From contig CAZHTM010000006.1 in NCBI GenBank assembly GCA_964535735.1, forward strand, positions 1 to 64,000: 64,000 nucleotides of DNA, in the 5' to 3' direction. The translations under genes and the position numbers were made by a program. The notes under the pieces were generated by a model. It was not told where the DNA came from. It made no database searches and saw only the letters and a list, made by a program, of their open reading frames with translations. This document shows, piece by piece, positions 53,646-62,905 of the stretch (position 1 is its first letter; each line of letters starts with the position of its first letter). This DNA is from J089 sp964535735 (GTDB taxonomy: Bacteria; Fidelibacterota; Marinisomatia; Marinisomatales; J089).

Positions 53646-54110
53646 TCATAACCGGCTTATTTTTTTCACAAGCGCTGTGGTGCTTTGCCCTGGAACCAAG
53701 GGGATAATTTCCACACGTCCGCCCCAGGACTGAACCTCTCGGGCACCCACAATATTCTCCGATGCGTAATCGCCGCCTTTCACCAGAATCTTAGGTTTTA
53801 ATAGTTGAATCAGTTTCAAAGGTGTCGGTTCATCAAAGATAATCACCAGGTCTACGCTCCTTAGCGCTTCCAGAATAACGGCCCGATCTTCCGCAGTTTG
53901 AATGGGTCGGTGAGGTCCTTTTAATTCAGTTACGGAACGATCGCTATTCAGCCCCACTACCAACTGGTCTCCGAACCCACGGGCTGCCTTCAACAATTCC
54001 ACGTGGCCTCGATGGAGGACGTCAAAACAGCCATTGGTAAAAACTACTGTTTGGCCAGCCTGTTTCCAGGCCGCCACCTGCTTCTGTCCTGCGTTAGCCG
54101 AGAGAATCAT
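53646..54110 (-). CDS. rfaE2: D-glycero-beta-D-manno-heptose 1-phosphate adenylyltransferase (RfaE2)
   Basis: This nucleotidyltransferase activates heptose 1-phosphate for lipopolysaccharide core synthesis. The 154-residue protein has the cytidylyltransferase-fold HxGH motif in TNGCFDVLHRGHVELL near residues 25-40, VGLNSDRSVTELKG, and GGDYASENIVGA. It corresponds to the C-terminal half of E. coli HldE; the kinase half must be elsewhere. It implies an LPS-type outer membrane. It overlaps the DUF2851 gene by 17 bases. Confidence 0.9.
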   Translation of the reverse strand: MILSANAGQKQVAAWKQAGQTVVFTNGCFDVLHRGHVELLKAARGFGDQLVVGLNSDRSVTELKGPHRPIQTAEDRAVILEALRSVDLVIIFDEPTPLKLIQLLKPKILVKGGDYASENIVGAREVQSWGGRVEIIPLVPGQSTTALVKKISRL

Positions 54111-55170
54111 GAGCGTAAAGATTTAAGGGACACGAATCGCAACTCTTTTGTGAACAATAATGTCGCACCAGAGAAAGGCCCCCCTGTAATACGGGAAATA
54201 TTCGTAAACGGCCATCCTCTCCCCAGCGACGGCGGAGACACCCATAGGTTGAGGAAACGATTAGCGCCTCCCAGGCCTGCTTCGCCTGATCATACCGATC
54301 CCAGTCGGTGGTAGCCAATGCTTGGGCCGCCACCCAGGGTAACCAGCAATTACCCATCAATTCAATGCTTAGATTCGAAGCCTGGGGCAAGGAACATTGA
54401 CGCCTCAATTCAGGGATGGATGGAGGTGATTCTTCTTGCGATAACCAGGCAATCGTCCGAGCCAGAAAAAATAAATGCGGATAGCGCCGTTCCGGCCAAG
54501 CCGCCGGACGGATGGATCGATGATGCCAACGTAACCCCATCTTCTCTACTTGCGCTGCAACCGCTTCGGCCGAGCCCCACGCCAAAACTGTGGTCCAGGA
54601 TAACCGCTCTCCCAACTGTTGAAACAAATCCTCGTTCCCACCTTGACCCAAAATGCGGAGACATCGTCGCCACAGCATATCGGGATCTGGTGTTTCCAGG
54701 AAAGTCGTGAGAAAGGTCATCCACCGTTTCGCTCCCATCCGACGAAGGGTTCGTTCCCATACCGGTGATTCAGAAGAGACGGGGCAACCACGGGATACGG
54801 TTCGTGGATAGATTATCACTGTTGGAAGATCAGGGAATCGATTGGTTAAACGCGACACCACATGAAGAATGACCTGGTCGTATCGCGGGTCTCGGTCATG
54901 ACCATGGGTGTACCAATCACGGGCGCGAAGATGACATTCCACGGCACCTTGATACATGTCCCCTCCGATATACAAGTGAGCATCCAGTATATCGGGACCT
55001 TCATTACGATTTCGGCGACCAGGATACAGGACCATTACAGGATCGCCCTCAGTAGTGTAGAGAAGGGTTCCCGAAGGCAGGTTCATCCAGTAGTCCACCA
55101 GGCTCTGCTCCGGTTTCGGGATTGCCTCCCGAATAAAATCGGTGCTACGTTCAGGTGCGACGGGCCACAT
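54094..55170 (-). CDS. DUF2851 family protein
   Basis: Function is unknown. The 358-residue protein has the family's conserved N-terminal stretch: YPGRRNRNEGPDILDAHLYIGGDMYQGAVECHLRARDWYTHGHDRDPRYDQVILHVV over about residues 48-104. It resembles a nuclease-like core with conserved Glu, His and Asp, but I would not assign activity. The C terminus has CXXC-like CSQKSCDSCPLN, perhaps an iron-sulfur or zinc site. Members occur mainly in Bacteroidetes and related phyla. It lies between plsC and rfaE2, with overlaps on both sides. Confidence 0.85.
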   Translation of the reverse strand: MWPVAPERSTDFIREAIPKPEQSLVDYWMNLPSGTLLYTTEGDPVMVLYPGRRNRNEGPDILDAHLYIGGDMYQGAVECHLRARDWYTHGHDRDPRYDQVILHVVSRLTNRFPDLPTVIIYPRTVSRGCPVSSESPVWERTLRRMGAKRWMTFLTTFLETPDPDMLWRRCLRILGQGGNEDLFQQLGERLSWTTVLAWGSAEAVAAQVEKMGLRWHHRSIRPAAWPERRYPHLFFLARTIAWLSQEESPPSIPELRRQCSLPQASNLSIELMGNCWLPWVAAQALATTDWDRYDQAKQAWEALIVSSTYGCLRRRWGEDGRLRIFPVLQGGLSLVRHYCSQKSCDSCPLNLYAHDSLG

Positions 55171-55879
55171 CGTTTTCCCAAGCTGTTTTTAATTCTATTA
55201 CTGCTTGCCGGACCCGTTCTGCAAAAGGTTTCCGGTCCTGGAGAGTAAGCCCCGTCGTCTCAATAGGTGACCCAATCCGTAATTCCACTTGTGCTGGAGT
55301 GAGCGACCAACTTCCTTTGGTGACCACTTGCGCTGTTCCGCAGACAGCCACTGGAACAACTGGCATGTTCATTTCCATGGCCAAAATCAGCCCGCCCCGT
55401 TTGAATTCATGAATTTTCCCATCCAAGGAACGAGTACCTTCTGGAAATACCAGGACGGAACGGGGATTTTTCCGAAGACTTTCCTTGGCCTTGTTAAGAG
55501 CCGTGATGGCCCGATCATGGTTCCGGCGATCCACAAAAACGTGACGTGCCATAATCATGGCCCAGCCAAAAAAAGGAATTTTCCGTAATTCAATCTTTGA
55601 AATAGGTGCCATTTGATAGGGCAATCCTGCAAAAACCAGGGGGATATCAAAAGCCGATTCATGGTTGGCCGCAAATACATAATGTCCTTTCGGATCCAAA
55701 TGTTCTAATCCTCTTACTGTATAGCGTACGCCGGACACCGCCAAAATAATCCGTGACCATATCCAGGCAATCCAACGGAATACGCGTCCTTTCCATTCAA
55801 ATAGGGAAAGCACCATACCGATGATGCTCAGGACCAACGTCCAAACCACCAAATTAAGGAGGACCCAGATCAGTCTCAT
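55151..55879 (-). CDS. plsC: 1-acyl-sn-glycerol-3-phosphate acyltransferase (PlsC)
   Basis: PlsC adds the second acyl chain to make phosphatidic acid. The 242-residue protein has one or two N-terminal helices, the catalytic HxxxxD in AANHESAFDIP near residue 73, and VFPEGTRSLDG near 144, with the later MPVVPVAVCGT. Its start overlaps the serS stop and its end overlaps the DUF2851 gene by 20 bases. Confidence 0.94.
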   Translation of the reverse strand: MRLIWVLLNLVVWTLVLSIIGMVLSLFEWKGRVFRWIAWIWSRIILAVSGVRYTVRGLEHLDPKGHYVFAANHESAFDIPLVFAGLPYQMAPISKIELRKIPFFGWAMIMARHVFVDRRNHDRAITALNKAKESLRKNPRSVLVFPEGTRSLDGKIHEFKRGGLILAMEMNMPVVPVAVCGTAQVVTKGSWSLTPAQVELRIGSPIETTGLTLQDRKPFAERVRQAVIELKTAWENDVARRT

Positions 55880-57147
55880 GGCGTCAATAAAGATGTCCCT
55901 AAATAGGGTTGCAAAATCTCCGGAACCCGGACTCGTCCTTCCGGCGTCTGGTAAGTTTCCAATAAAGCCACTAGCAGTCGCGGAGTGGCCACCCCGGACC
56001 CATTGAGGGTGTGAACGAAATCCACTTTACGATCGTCAGTCCGTCGGTACCGAATCCGGCCTCTCCGGGCCTGAAATGCCTCAAAATTACTGCAGGAGGA
56101 AACTTCCAGCCATTGCTGTTCGCCCGGCGCCCAAACTTCCAGGTCGTAGCATTTCGCCGCCGAAAAACTGAGATCCCCCGTGGATAATGCCACTACCCTG
56201 TAATGGAGACCTAACGCTTGCAAAATGGCTTCCGCCTGAGTCGTGAGTGATTCCAATTCCTGATAGGAAGAATCTGGAGTAACAAATTTTACCAATTCCA
56301 CCTTATTGAATTGGTGGAGTCGAAGGAATCCCCGCGTATCTTTTCCATATGATCCCGCTTCCCGTCGAAAACAAGCGGAATAAGCTACATAATACCGGGG
56401 TAAATCGCTTTCGTCCAGAATTTCATCACGGTGGATATTGGTCACGGGCACTTCTGCCGTGGGAATCAGATAAACCTCGTCCCGTTCCACCAGATACATA
56501 TCGTCAGCGAATTTAGGCAATTGACCCGTGGTTTCCATGGATTCGGGACGGGTAACAAAGGGGGGAAATATTTCTGTAAATCCATAATGTTTTACATGAT
56601 AATCCAGCATAAAATTGATTAATCCCCGTTCCAATCGGGCGCCCATGCCAGTGTACAGGGGAAATCCGGAACCTGAAATTTTCGATCCCCGTGCAAAATC
56701 GAACAAGCCCAGATCCGTACCCAGATCCAGATGATTCCGGGGCGTAAACTCAAATTCAGGTGGCGCTCCCCAGGTACGAACAACCACATTGTCTTGTTCT
56801 GACGCACCCCGGGGCACGGAGTCATGGGGAAGGTTCGGCGTAGCCATGAGCAACGCTTTGAGCTCTTGTCCCAGCGTACCTTCTTTTTGTTCCAAATCTT
56901 TGATCCGGCTCACCACCGTCTGCATGGCGTCAATAGCCGCCTGAGTATCCCGCCCTTCCCGCTTAGCTATTCCGATCGCCTGGGAAGCTCGGTTACGCTC
57001 CGCCCGAAGATCATTGAGCTCGGAAATCAGCGCCCGATGTTTTCCATCCATCGCCAAAATACGGTCCAAACTGTCCGTATCTCCTTTGGCCGCCAACCCC
57101 TCCCGGACGCGGTCCGGATTCGTCCGAATTAAATTCAAATCTAACAC
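55876..57147 (-). CDS. serS: Seryl-tRNA synthetase (SerS)
   Basis: SerS charges tRNA-Ser. The 423-residue class II enzyme has the N-terminal coiled-coil arm (about 30-105), motif 2 YVAYSACFRREAGSYGKDTRGFLRLHQFNKVELVKF over about residues 256-291, and motif 3 near LNGSGVATPRLLVALLETYQ. The start codon is GTG at 57147, with no competing upstream ATG in frame. It is followed by plsC at a four-base overlap. Confidence 0.97.
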   Translation of the reverse strand: MLDLNLIRTNPDRVREGLAAKGDTDSLDRILAMDGKHRALISELNDLRAERNRASQAIGIAKREGRDTQAAIDAMQTVVSRIKDLEQKEGTLGQELKALLMATPNLPHDSVPRGASEQDNVVVRTWGAPPEFEFTPRNHLDLGTDLGLFDFARGSKISGSGFPLYTGMGARLERGLINFMLDYHVKHYGFTEIFPPFVTRPESMETTGQLPKFADDMYLVERDEVYLIPTAEVPVTNIHRDEILDESDLPRYYVAYSACFRREAGSYGKDTRGFLRLHQFNKVELVKFVTPDSSYQELESLTTQAEAILQALGLHYRVVALSTGDLSFSAAKCYDLEVWAPGEQQWLEVSSCSNFEAFQARRGRIRYRRTDDRKVDFVHTLNGSGVATPRLLVALLETYQTPEGRVRVPEILQPYLGTSLLTP

Positions 57148-57211
57148 AATAACTTCCTATTCAAATGTAGCAGGAAAACTATTGCCCTTTACCCCGGTTT
57201 TACAACACGTT

Positions 57212-57799
57212 CTATCGGGAAGACCGAAGGAAATAATAGCCTAATTGCACGCCCAAAATAGTTCGGTGAAATTGAAAAGCCTTTAACTGAAATCCTAATC
57301 CACGAAAAATGCGCCGCCAATCGTCATGGGAGGCATTGGCATGGGGATGGTGACGAAATTCCAGATTCAATAGATTATCAACCCAGAATGTCCACCGTCG
57401 ATTCCAGCTGCTGGAAATCACATCCTCCACGATAATGACGTACCGTGCTACCCGCCGTGCCTCTAAGAGTAAGGTCAGAGGCTTGGACGTGTGGTGCAGA
57501 ACAGTGATGAACAGTGCCGTTTCAACCGATTGGTCAGCTAAGGGAATGGATTTTCCGTCAAAAAGAAGTGGTCGGATTCCGGGATAGAGTGACCAGTCCT
57601 TCACATCCAATGGAATAACATCTTGTGACGCTTGTAAAATTCGAGATATGGCGCCTGACCCACATCCGATATCTAAAACCCGACTATTAGGATGAAGCCA
57701 AGTCCAAAGAGGTTTAAGTCGGATTCCTGCCCGAAGGTCTTCTATAGATCCCAGTGCGGTCTGAGCCCACACTAGGGGCAACCGGGTCAGGGAGACCAT
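57212..57799 (-). CDS. Class I SAM-dependent methyltransferase
   Basis: The 195-residue protein has the SAM-binding motif SRVLDIGCGSGAISRIL near residue 38, VIPLDVKDW and the post-motif II TALFITVLHHTSKPLTLLLEARRV. It belongs to the Methyltransf_11-like group. The substrate is unknown; it lies five bases after the sugar-phosphate transferase gene, so a role in surface glycan or lipid-carrier metabolism is possible. A 64-base spacer separates it from serS. Confidence 0.83.
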   Translation of the reverse strand: MVSLTRLPLVWAQTALGSIEDLRAGIRLKPLWTWLHPNSRVLDIGCGSGAISRILQASQDVIPLDVKDWSLYPGIRPLLFDGKSIPLADQSVETALFITVLHHTSKPLTLLLEARRVARYVIIVEDVISSSWNRRWTFWVDNLLNLEFRHHPHANASHDDWRRIFRGLGFQLKAFQFHRTILGVQLGYYFLRSSR

Positions 57800-57804
57800 G
57801 GAAT

Positions 57805-59208
57805 TTACCGGCCCTTACCAGTAACCATTACCCAAATAGTGCTAAGAATGATTTTTATATCCAGATTAAAACTCAAATTTTCTATATAATAAAAATCATA
57901 CTTGAGTTTTTGACGCACATCAGTGATATCTCGATCATAAGGATGCTTGATCTGGGCCCATCCTGTGATTCCAGGACGTACGCGCAACCGACGGGTGTAA
58001 AAGGGAAACTCGCCCATCAATTTTTCCACAAAATAGGGTCGTTCTGGGCGGGGACCTACCAGACTCATGTCCCCCTTAATCACATTCCATAATTGGGGCA
58101 ATTCATCTAGCCGGAAGCGTCGTAGCCAGCGTCCGACCGAGGTAATGCGCGGATCGTCCTCGTCGGACCACACCGGTCCCGTTTGTTTTTCCGCATCCAC
58201 AATCATAGATCGAAATTTGATAATTGTAAACGGGGAACCATTCCGTCCCAGTCGCACTTGTCGATAAAACACAGGACCGGGAGAAGTCCATTTAATGGCT
58301 AGAGCAATCACCGCCCATAAAGGTATTGAAAGAATAAAGAGTGGCACAACCAGAAGGAGATCAAAAAGACGTTTGAACACTTTCAAATACCAGGATTCCA
58401 GATTCATATTAATCTGTAACAGGGGCAAGCCCACAATCTGCTCGGTTCGGGCCAGACCGCTAATGACATCGTAAAGGCCGGGTACGATTTTCACTGTCAC
58501 CGGGATGCCATTTATTCCCGCAATAACATTCATTAACCGTTCAGGATCCGGTTTATCCAACGCCAACACAATATCGGATATTTGATGTTGGGAAATGATC
58601 TGCTGCAAGTTTTCTTCCGTTCCCAAAACAGGCAATGGGTGTTCTGGTTCAGGGTTAGGGTCGTCCGTCGCCCGAATATATCCCACCAGGTCGTATCCCC
58701 GTTGCACATGTTGATCCAAGACAGACGCGGCTTGGATCCCTCGGGGATTCAGTCCGAAAATGGCGGATTTTTCCCGCCCAATACCCCGCTTGAGCAATAG
58801 TTTTTGCCCCGTTCGGGTGATCATTCGAAAACTAAGAACGCCCAGATTAAATATTATCCAGTATCGAAATAAATCCTGTGGCGTAAACGGAAGCGTCACG
58901 AGGGTTAAGGCCTGAACCAAAATGGTTAGGGATATCAATGTAAACGACAGTTTAACGATGGTCTCAAATTCGATAATCCGTGAAGTTGTAAATTCTCCCC
59001 GGTACAGGTTGGCTATTAAAAAGGAAAAAATCCATACCCCTTCCATACCAATAAACCACGATACAGGAGACGCGGCAGATTCCATCAATGGACCCATCAG
59101 CATCATCCGGAAAGCCATCCATCCAGCCAATACATCCAGAGCTAAAATGACCCAGCCTGAGATCCATTTCGGGAATCGTGTGTTGATATTGGGAATGTAT
59201 TCTGTCAT
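57805..59208 (-). CDS. Polyprenyl glycosylphosphotransferase (initiating sugar-phosphate transferase)
   Basis: This WcaJ/WbaP-like enzyme starts polysaccharide repeat synthesis by moving a sugar phosphate onto undecaprenyl phosphate. From ATG 59208 it has 467 residues: four to five N-terminal helices, a CoA-binding-like middle domain (KSAIFGLNPRGIQAASVL), then the catalytic domain starting FKRLFDLLLVVPLFILSIPL, with KWTSPGPVFYRQVRLGRNG, FTIIKFRSM and RRFRLDELPQLWNVIKGDMSLVGPRPE. The sugar is not known. The TTG start at 59232 is less likely. Confidence 0.9.
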   Translation of the reverse strand: MTEYIPNINTRFPKWISGWVILALDVLAGWMAFRMMLMGPLMESAASPVSWFIGMEGVWIFSFLIANLYRGEFTTSRIIEFETIVKLSFTLISLTILVQALTLVTLPFTPQDLFRYWIIFNLGVLSFRMITRTGQKLLLKRGIGREKSAIFGLNPRGIQAASVLDQHVQRGYDLVGYIRATDDPNPEPEHPLPVLGTEENLQQIISQHQISDIVLALDKPDPERLMNVIAGINGIPVTVKIVPGLYDVISGLARTEQIVGLPLLQINMNLESWYLKVFKRLFDLLLVVPLFILSIPLWAVIALAIKWTSPGPVFYRQVRLGRNGSPFTIIKFRSMIVDAEKQTGPVWSDEDDPRITSVGRWLRRFRLDELPQLWNVIKGDMSLVGPRPERPYFVEKLMGEFPFYTRRLRVRPGITGWAQIKHPYDRDITDVRQKLKYDFYYIENLSFNLDIKIILSTIWVMVTGKGR

Positions 59209-59276
59209 AGACGGACAGGACAGAATACACAAGAATGCACCAAACGATCAGTGCGGTGGGTCACGAAAGAATGACC

Positions 59277-59334
59277 GCTAACTCGATTTTGCATAGAATG
59301 TCCTTATTTACTGTGGATGCAAAAAACTGTTAGC
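59277..59334. promoter_or_regulatory. Long inverted repeat in the divergent promoter of the polysaccharide locus
   Basis: Left arm GCTAAC-tcga-TTTTGCAT (59277-59294) mirrors right arm ATGCAAAA-aact-GTTAGC (59317-59334); 14 of 18 positions pair, with a 22-base spacer. It lies 69 bases before the phosphotransferase start and 97 bases before the Wzi-like start. This symmetric layout suggests an operator or regulator site; a cruciform or transcript hairpin is also possible. Confidence 0.5.
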
Positions 59335-59431
59335 GATCTTGTGCGGCAGGCTCCTTTATTTTGTTATAAATTTAGTGACCACTTTAACAAGAAGCAAGCA
59401 ACTCACAATTAACGATCCAGTGTCCTCATCC

Positions 59432-61000
59432 ATGGCCATCCACAGGCTGATTCGATTCAGTTCGATACTCACTCTGTGCGCGCATTTAACCGGCCAGGTG
59501 CTTCCGGTTTCCATGAATCATCAGGCCACAACCCTGATGGATTATGAAATCATCACCGGACGGTTGCCGTTGGAGGTGTATACCCGCCAGCCCTACACCT
59601 ATTCCACGGTGTACTCGGTTGCTCCAAACCCGGACCTACCTCGTGGGGAACGTCAATTGCTCCGGCGCTACCGGACCGAGTTTCAACTCCGATCGAATCC
59701 CGGGCTATCCCTCCTCAACGTTCATGCAACCGACCAAACCACCTCCCAACCGTTGGAACCACATCTCTTGACGTACACCGATTCCCTCCTGGCCTTGTTT
59801 GTCGAATGGCGGGAACAGGAATCCTATTCCGGCATCACCCACCGCTTCTTAGGCCATGACCAGATCCGTTTAGCCGGTCGTCTTGGGCCCCGGTTGTCCA
59901 TCTTTAGCCAATTCTCGTTACACAGACTTTCAGGGCCGGATCCCCTCCCCTCCTCGCTCTCCGCCTACCGGAATCAATCCGTTCGTTATCATCAGGAAAT
60001 CAATCACCATATCTGGTATCAGGCCCAGGGATCCCTGGTGTATTCCGGTGACTATGTGGAATTATCAGCCAATCAACTGCCTCTTGTTTGGGGGCCCGGC
60101 CATTCCACGTCTCCCTTGTTATCGGGAACGGCCGCACCCTTTCCCTATTTCCAATTGTCCATTCCATACGGCGCCATCCGTTTGGATTACATCCATGGAT
60201 TTCTGGGAGCGACGGACGGTAATACCCTGCACACGGTGCGGGAAAAATATCCAAAATACCTGGCGGGGCAACGGTTTCAATGGAGGGTCAATCCCCATAC
60301 GGTCCTGGCCTTTTCCGAAATGGTGGTCTACGGCCGCCGGCCACCAGAAGGGGCCTATGGGATACCGGTAACTTTATTTTGGGCTCAGGAACACAACCTG
60401 GGGGATCGGGATAACCTACTGATGTCCCTGGATATCACCCATCGCACAACCCGCCACGCACTCTGGTATGCTTCGTTGCTGTGGGATGAATTGCAATGGC
60501 TGAATATTTTCAAACCGTGGTGGGGCAATAAATTTGTATTCCAGGCCGGGTGGGAAAAAGCACTCATGGTCCGCCAGTATCCTATGATTCTCTATTCGGA
60601 AATCACCCTCAGTCGCCCCTGGACGTACACCCATAAAGATTCCATCAACACGTATGCCCATTTAAACCGGCCCCTTGGTTTTCCCTGGGGTCCCAGCGCT
60701 CTGTATTTGGTCATGGGAATTCGGGGGTGGGTTTCGGAGCGTCACTTTGTTCACCTGGGCGTGGGGTATGTGTTGAAAGGTACCGGACAGGGTACGGACG
60801 TCACGGATAACTATCAAACCCGTGATCCCGCCCTGGACGAAAATACGCCCTTAATTTTGGGTACGAAAAAAGAAGGGATACTGGCTCGCTGGACCGGAAA
60901 AGTGACGCTGAATCCCTGTTGGGAATTTCAATACACCATCGCGTCTGATGGGCTCCGTAATGAAAATTCGGCTTCCGCCTCTATGGTTTTCTCATGGTAA
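59432..61000 (+). CDS. Outer membrane protein of the capsule assembly Wzi family
   Basis: Wzi-type proteins are outer membrane beta-barrels that help hold capsule at the surface. From ATG 59432 the protein has 522 residues with an N-terminal signal (about 1-23). The family marker VWGPGHSTSPLLSGTAAPFPYFQL lies near residue 225. Alternating aromatic strands and a C-terminal aromatic residue (FSW) fit an outer membrane barrel. A frame from 59339 adds 31 residues without signal features. It is the only plus-strand gene of the polysaccharide locus and ends tail-to-tail over the sulfotransferase by 20 bases. Confidence 0.8.
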   Translation: MAIHRLIRFSSILTLCAHLTGQVLPVSMNHQATTLMDYEIITGRLPLEVYTRQPYTYSTVYSVAPNPDLPRGERQLLRRYRTEFQLRSNPGLSLLNVHATDQTTSQPLEPHLLTYTDSLLALFVEWREQESYSGITHRFLGHDQIRLAGRLGPRLSIFSQFSLHRLSGPDPLPSSLSAYRNQSVRYHQEINHHIWYQAQGSLVYSGDYVELSANQLPLVWGPGHSTSPLLSGTAAPFPYFQLSIPYGAIRLDYIHGFLGATDGNTLHTVREKYPKYLAGQRFQWRVNPHTVLAFSEMVVYGRRPPEGAYGIPVTLFWAQEHNLGDRDNLLMSLDITHRTTRHALWYASLLWDELQWLNIFKPWWGNKFVFQAGWEKALMVRQYPMILYSEITLSRPWTYTHKDSINTYAHLNRPLGFPWGPSALYLVMGIRGWVSERHFVHLGVGYVLKGTGQGTDVTDNYQTRDPALDENTPLILGTKKEGILARWTGKVTLNPCWEFQYTIASDGLRNENSASASMVFSW

Positions 61001-61841
61001 CTAGTCGGTGGGATTTCCAGTGTGACAAGTCCGTGCTTAGCATCACTTCTACTTGCGCAATGGAAGCATCGAATTTTGCCCTGAAGCGCTCCAAAACCAG
61101 CGGATCCAGAACCACCGATTCCACCGGATTCTGCCGATAAAGCATTTTTTGTAAAAGATGGTTTCGCTTTAACGTGTCCAGGAGGGTAAACCACTCCTTT
61201 TCCCGCAATAAATCCGCTCCTGACCGAATCCATTTCGCAAGGGGAGCCCACCGAATTTTCCCCGAGGGATTAACCCGGGACCTGGGAAGGGATAGGGACA
61301 CCGGATCTACGTGAATGAAGGCGTACAGTCGATGAAAAAAAGTTTCCGGATCCTGACGGAGTTCGTCATAAAACAAGACCAGGATTTGTTCTCGGGGGAA
61401 TACGGAAAAATATTGCCAGAGGTGTACGTCATAATAATTATCGGTGATTAAATCTGGGTAGTGATCCAACGCAAGGTTTAAATCCATGGTGGAGGGAATC
61501 TGTCCCGTGCGTTTTCGAAACCGGTAGGCGGAAATCAACCGTTCATACGGATTCCTCAGGATGGAAATTAACCGAACACCGGGATTGGTCTGATGAATCC
61601 GTTCTGGAACCAAAGGATCGAAAAAATAGAGATTGCTGATTTCTCCAATCGCTTTTTTCCCCTCCAGACCGACAAAGAAACGTTGATACCAATCGATCCC
61701 CTTGTCATAATTATCATTGTAAAAATTGGTTTCTTTGACGTGGTGAGCCATGCCAATCTGAGGGTGGGAGCGGAAATGTTCATACACCAAGGTCGTTCCC
61801 GTCCGTCCCGGGCCGATGACAATGAAAGAGGGTAACGTCAT
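60981..61841 (-). CDS. Sulfotransferase
   Basis: This PAPS-dependent sulfotransferase probably sulfates a sugar of the surface polysaccharide. From ATG 61841, overlapping the glycosyltransferase stop (ATGA), it has 286 residues. The 5'-phosphosulfate loop is VIGPGRTGTTLVYEHF near residues 8-23, and the 3'-phosphate site is SILRNPYERLISAYRFR near 95-111. The longer frame from 62060 lies within the glycosyltransferase gene. Acceptor unknown. The C terminus has a common helical end with basic residues. Confidence 0.87.
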   Translation of the reverse strand: MTLPSFIVIGPGRTGTTLVYEHFRSHPQIGMAHHVKETNFYNDNYDKGIDWYQRFFVGLEGKKAIGEISNLYFFDPLVPERIHQTNPGVRLISILRNPYERLISAYRFRKRTGQIPSTMDLNLALDHYPDLITDNYYDVHLWQYFSVFPREQILVLFYDELRQDPETFFHRLYAFIHVDPVSLSLPRSRVNPSGKIRWAPLAKWIRSGADLLREKEWFTLLDTLKRNHLLQKMLYRQNPVESVVLDPLVLERFRAKFDASIAQVEVMLSTDLSHWKSHRLVTMRKP

Positions 61842-62905
61842 CGGTCCACCCTCCAGGAAACCACGTTTTCCCCCTTCCACCATCCCCACCAAGCGGCAAC
61901 CGCCGCACCATTGACCCACCAGAAATACCGACCCGTCCGGGTGAATACGCTGAGGATCATCACACCGATTTGAGAATAGAAAAGAGTTTGAAAAGGCGGC
62001 CGGGAGGCAAGCAATCCACAGAAGAGTAATTCGAGCACCAGCCCCCATGGTAGGCACCACCGCAAAAGTTTATGAAAAAACAATTCATAATACAACCAGG
62101 TTCTTAACGGGTTATTCCTTAAACGCGGCCAGATATAATGCAGGGTGTGCAAGGTACGCAGAATGATTCGTTTTTTGCGATGAAACACGGATCGCGGAGG
62201 TTCCTCCATTGCCCGGGCTTCCGGATCATAGATCACCGCTTTCCCTTGCAATAACACAAAAACAGGTTCCAGAAAATCACTGATGCTATCCTTAGGAACC
62301 GGTTCATATAGTTCCCTTCGGACAGCATAGATTCCACCGTTGGCTCCCAGCAATAACCCCTTCCGACTTTCCATTTTTTTTACCCAGCGTTCATAACTCC
62401 AATAGGACTTTTCCTTGGCGGGCGATGTGTAATTCAACTCTCCACACACGCCTCCCACCGCAGGATCCTTAAACCACCGCACCAGTTTCTGAAGGGCGTC
62501 CGGCTTGTACAAGGTATTGGCATCACTAAAAACCAATACTTTGCCGGTAGCCTTTTGAACCGCCCCGTTCTGGATTCCGGCCTTCCCCATATGGGTCTCC
62601 GAATGCAGGAGGATGTCCGGATATTGGTTTACCCAACGGGCGGTGTTATCCGTAGAACCATCGTCGGCAACGATAATTTCAAGTTTTTCACTGGGATAGC
62701 GCAAGGCCAATGAATTTTCGATCTTTTCACGGATGCATTTTTCTTCATTATAGGCCGAAATTATCAACGTGACCGTTGGCCGGTAACTAGCGTCCCAGTG
62801 AAAAACGCTTTTTTTGACCCCGAAAAAACTTAGGGGATAAATCACATAGGTGTACAGCCCCAGGGAAACCACCCCAAAGAATCCGACCAGTGCCAGCAGG
62901 GTCAT
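61838..62905 (-). CDS. Family 2 glycosyltransferase, membrane-bound
   Basis: The 355-residue protein has an N-terminal helix, the GT-A fold markers VTLIISAYNEEKCIREKIENSL near residue 45 and IIVADDGSTDNTA near 81, the acidic metal site VFSDANTL near 127, and several C-terminal helices. This layout is of processive or single-addition membrane glycosyltransferases of polysaccharide synthesis. Donor sugar unknown. It overlaps the neighbours by four bases on each side. Confidence 0.88.
   Translation of the reverse strand: MTLLALVGFFGVVSLGLYTYVIYPLSFFGVKKSVFHWDASYRPTVTLIISAYNEEKCIREKIENSLALRYPSEKLEIIVADDGSTDNTARWVNQYPDILLHSETHMGKAGIQNGAVQKATGKVLVFSDANTLYKPDALQKLVRWFKDPAVGGVCGELNYTSPAKEKSYWSYERWVKKMESRKGLLLGANGGIYAVRRELYEPVPKDSISDFLEPVFVLLQGKAVIYDPEARAMEEPPRSVFHRKKRIILRTLHTLHYIWPRLRNNPLRTWLYYELFFHKLLRWCLPWGLVLELLFCGLLASRPPFQTLFYSQIGVMILSVFTRTGRYFWWVNGAAVAAWWGWWKGENVVSWRVDR

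Noticed and set aside
61842..62060. Longer N terminus of the sulfotransferase
   Set aside because: The extra 73 residues lie inside the glycosyltransferase gene and precede the natural start MTLPSFIVIGPG, where an ATGA overlap is seen.
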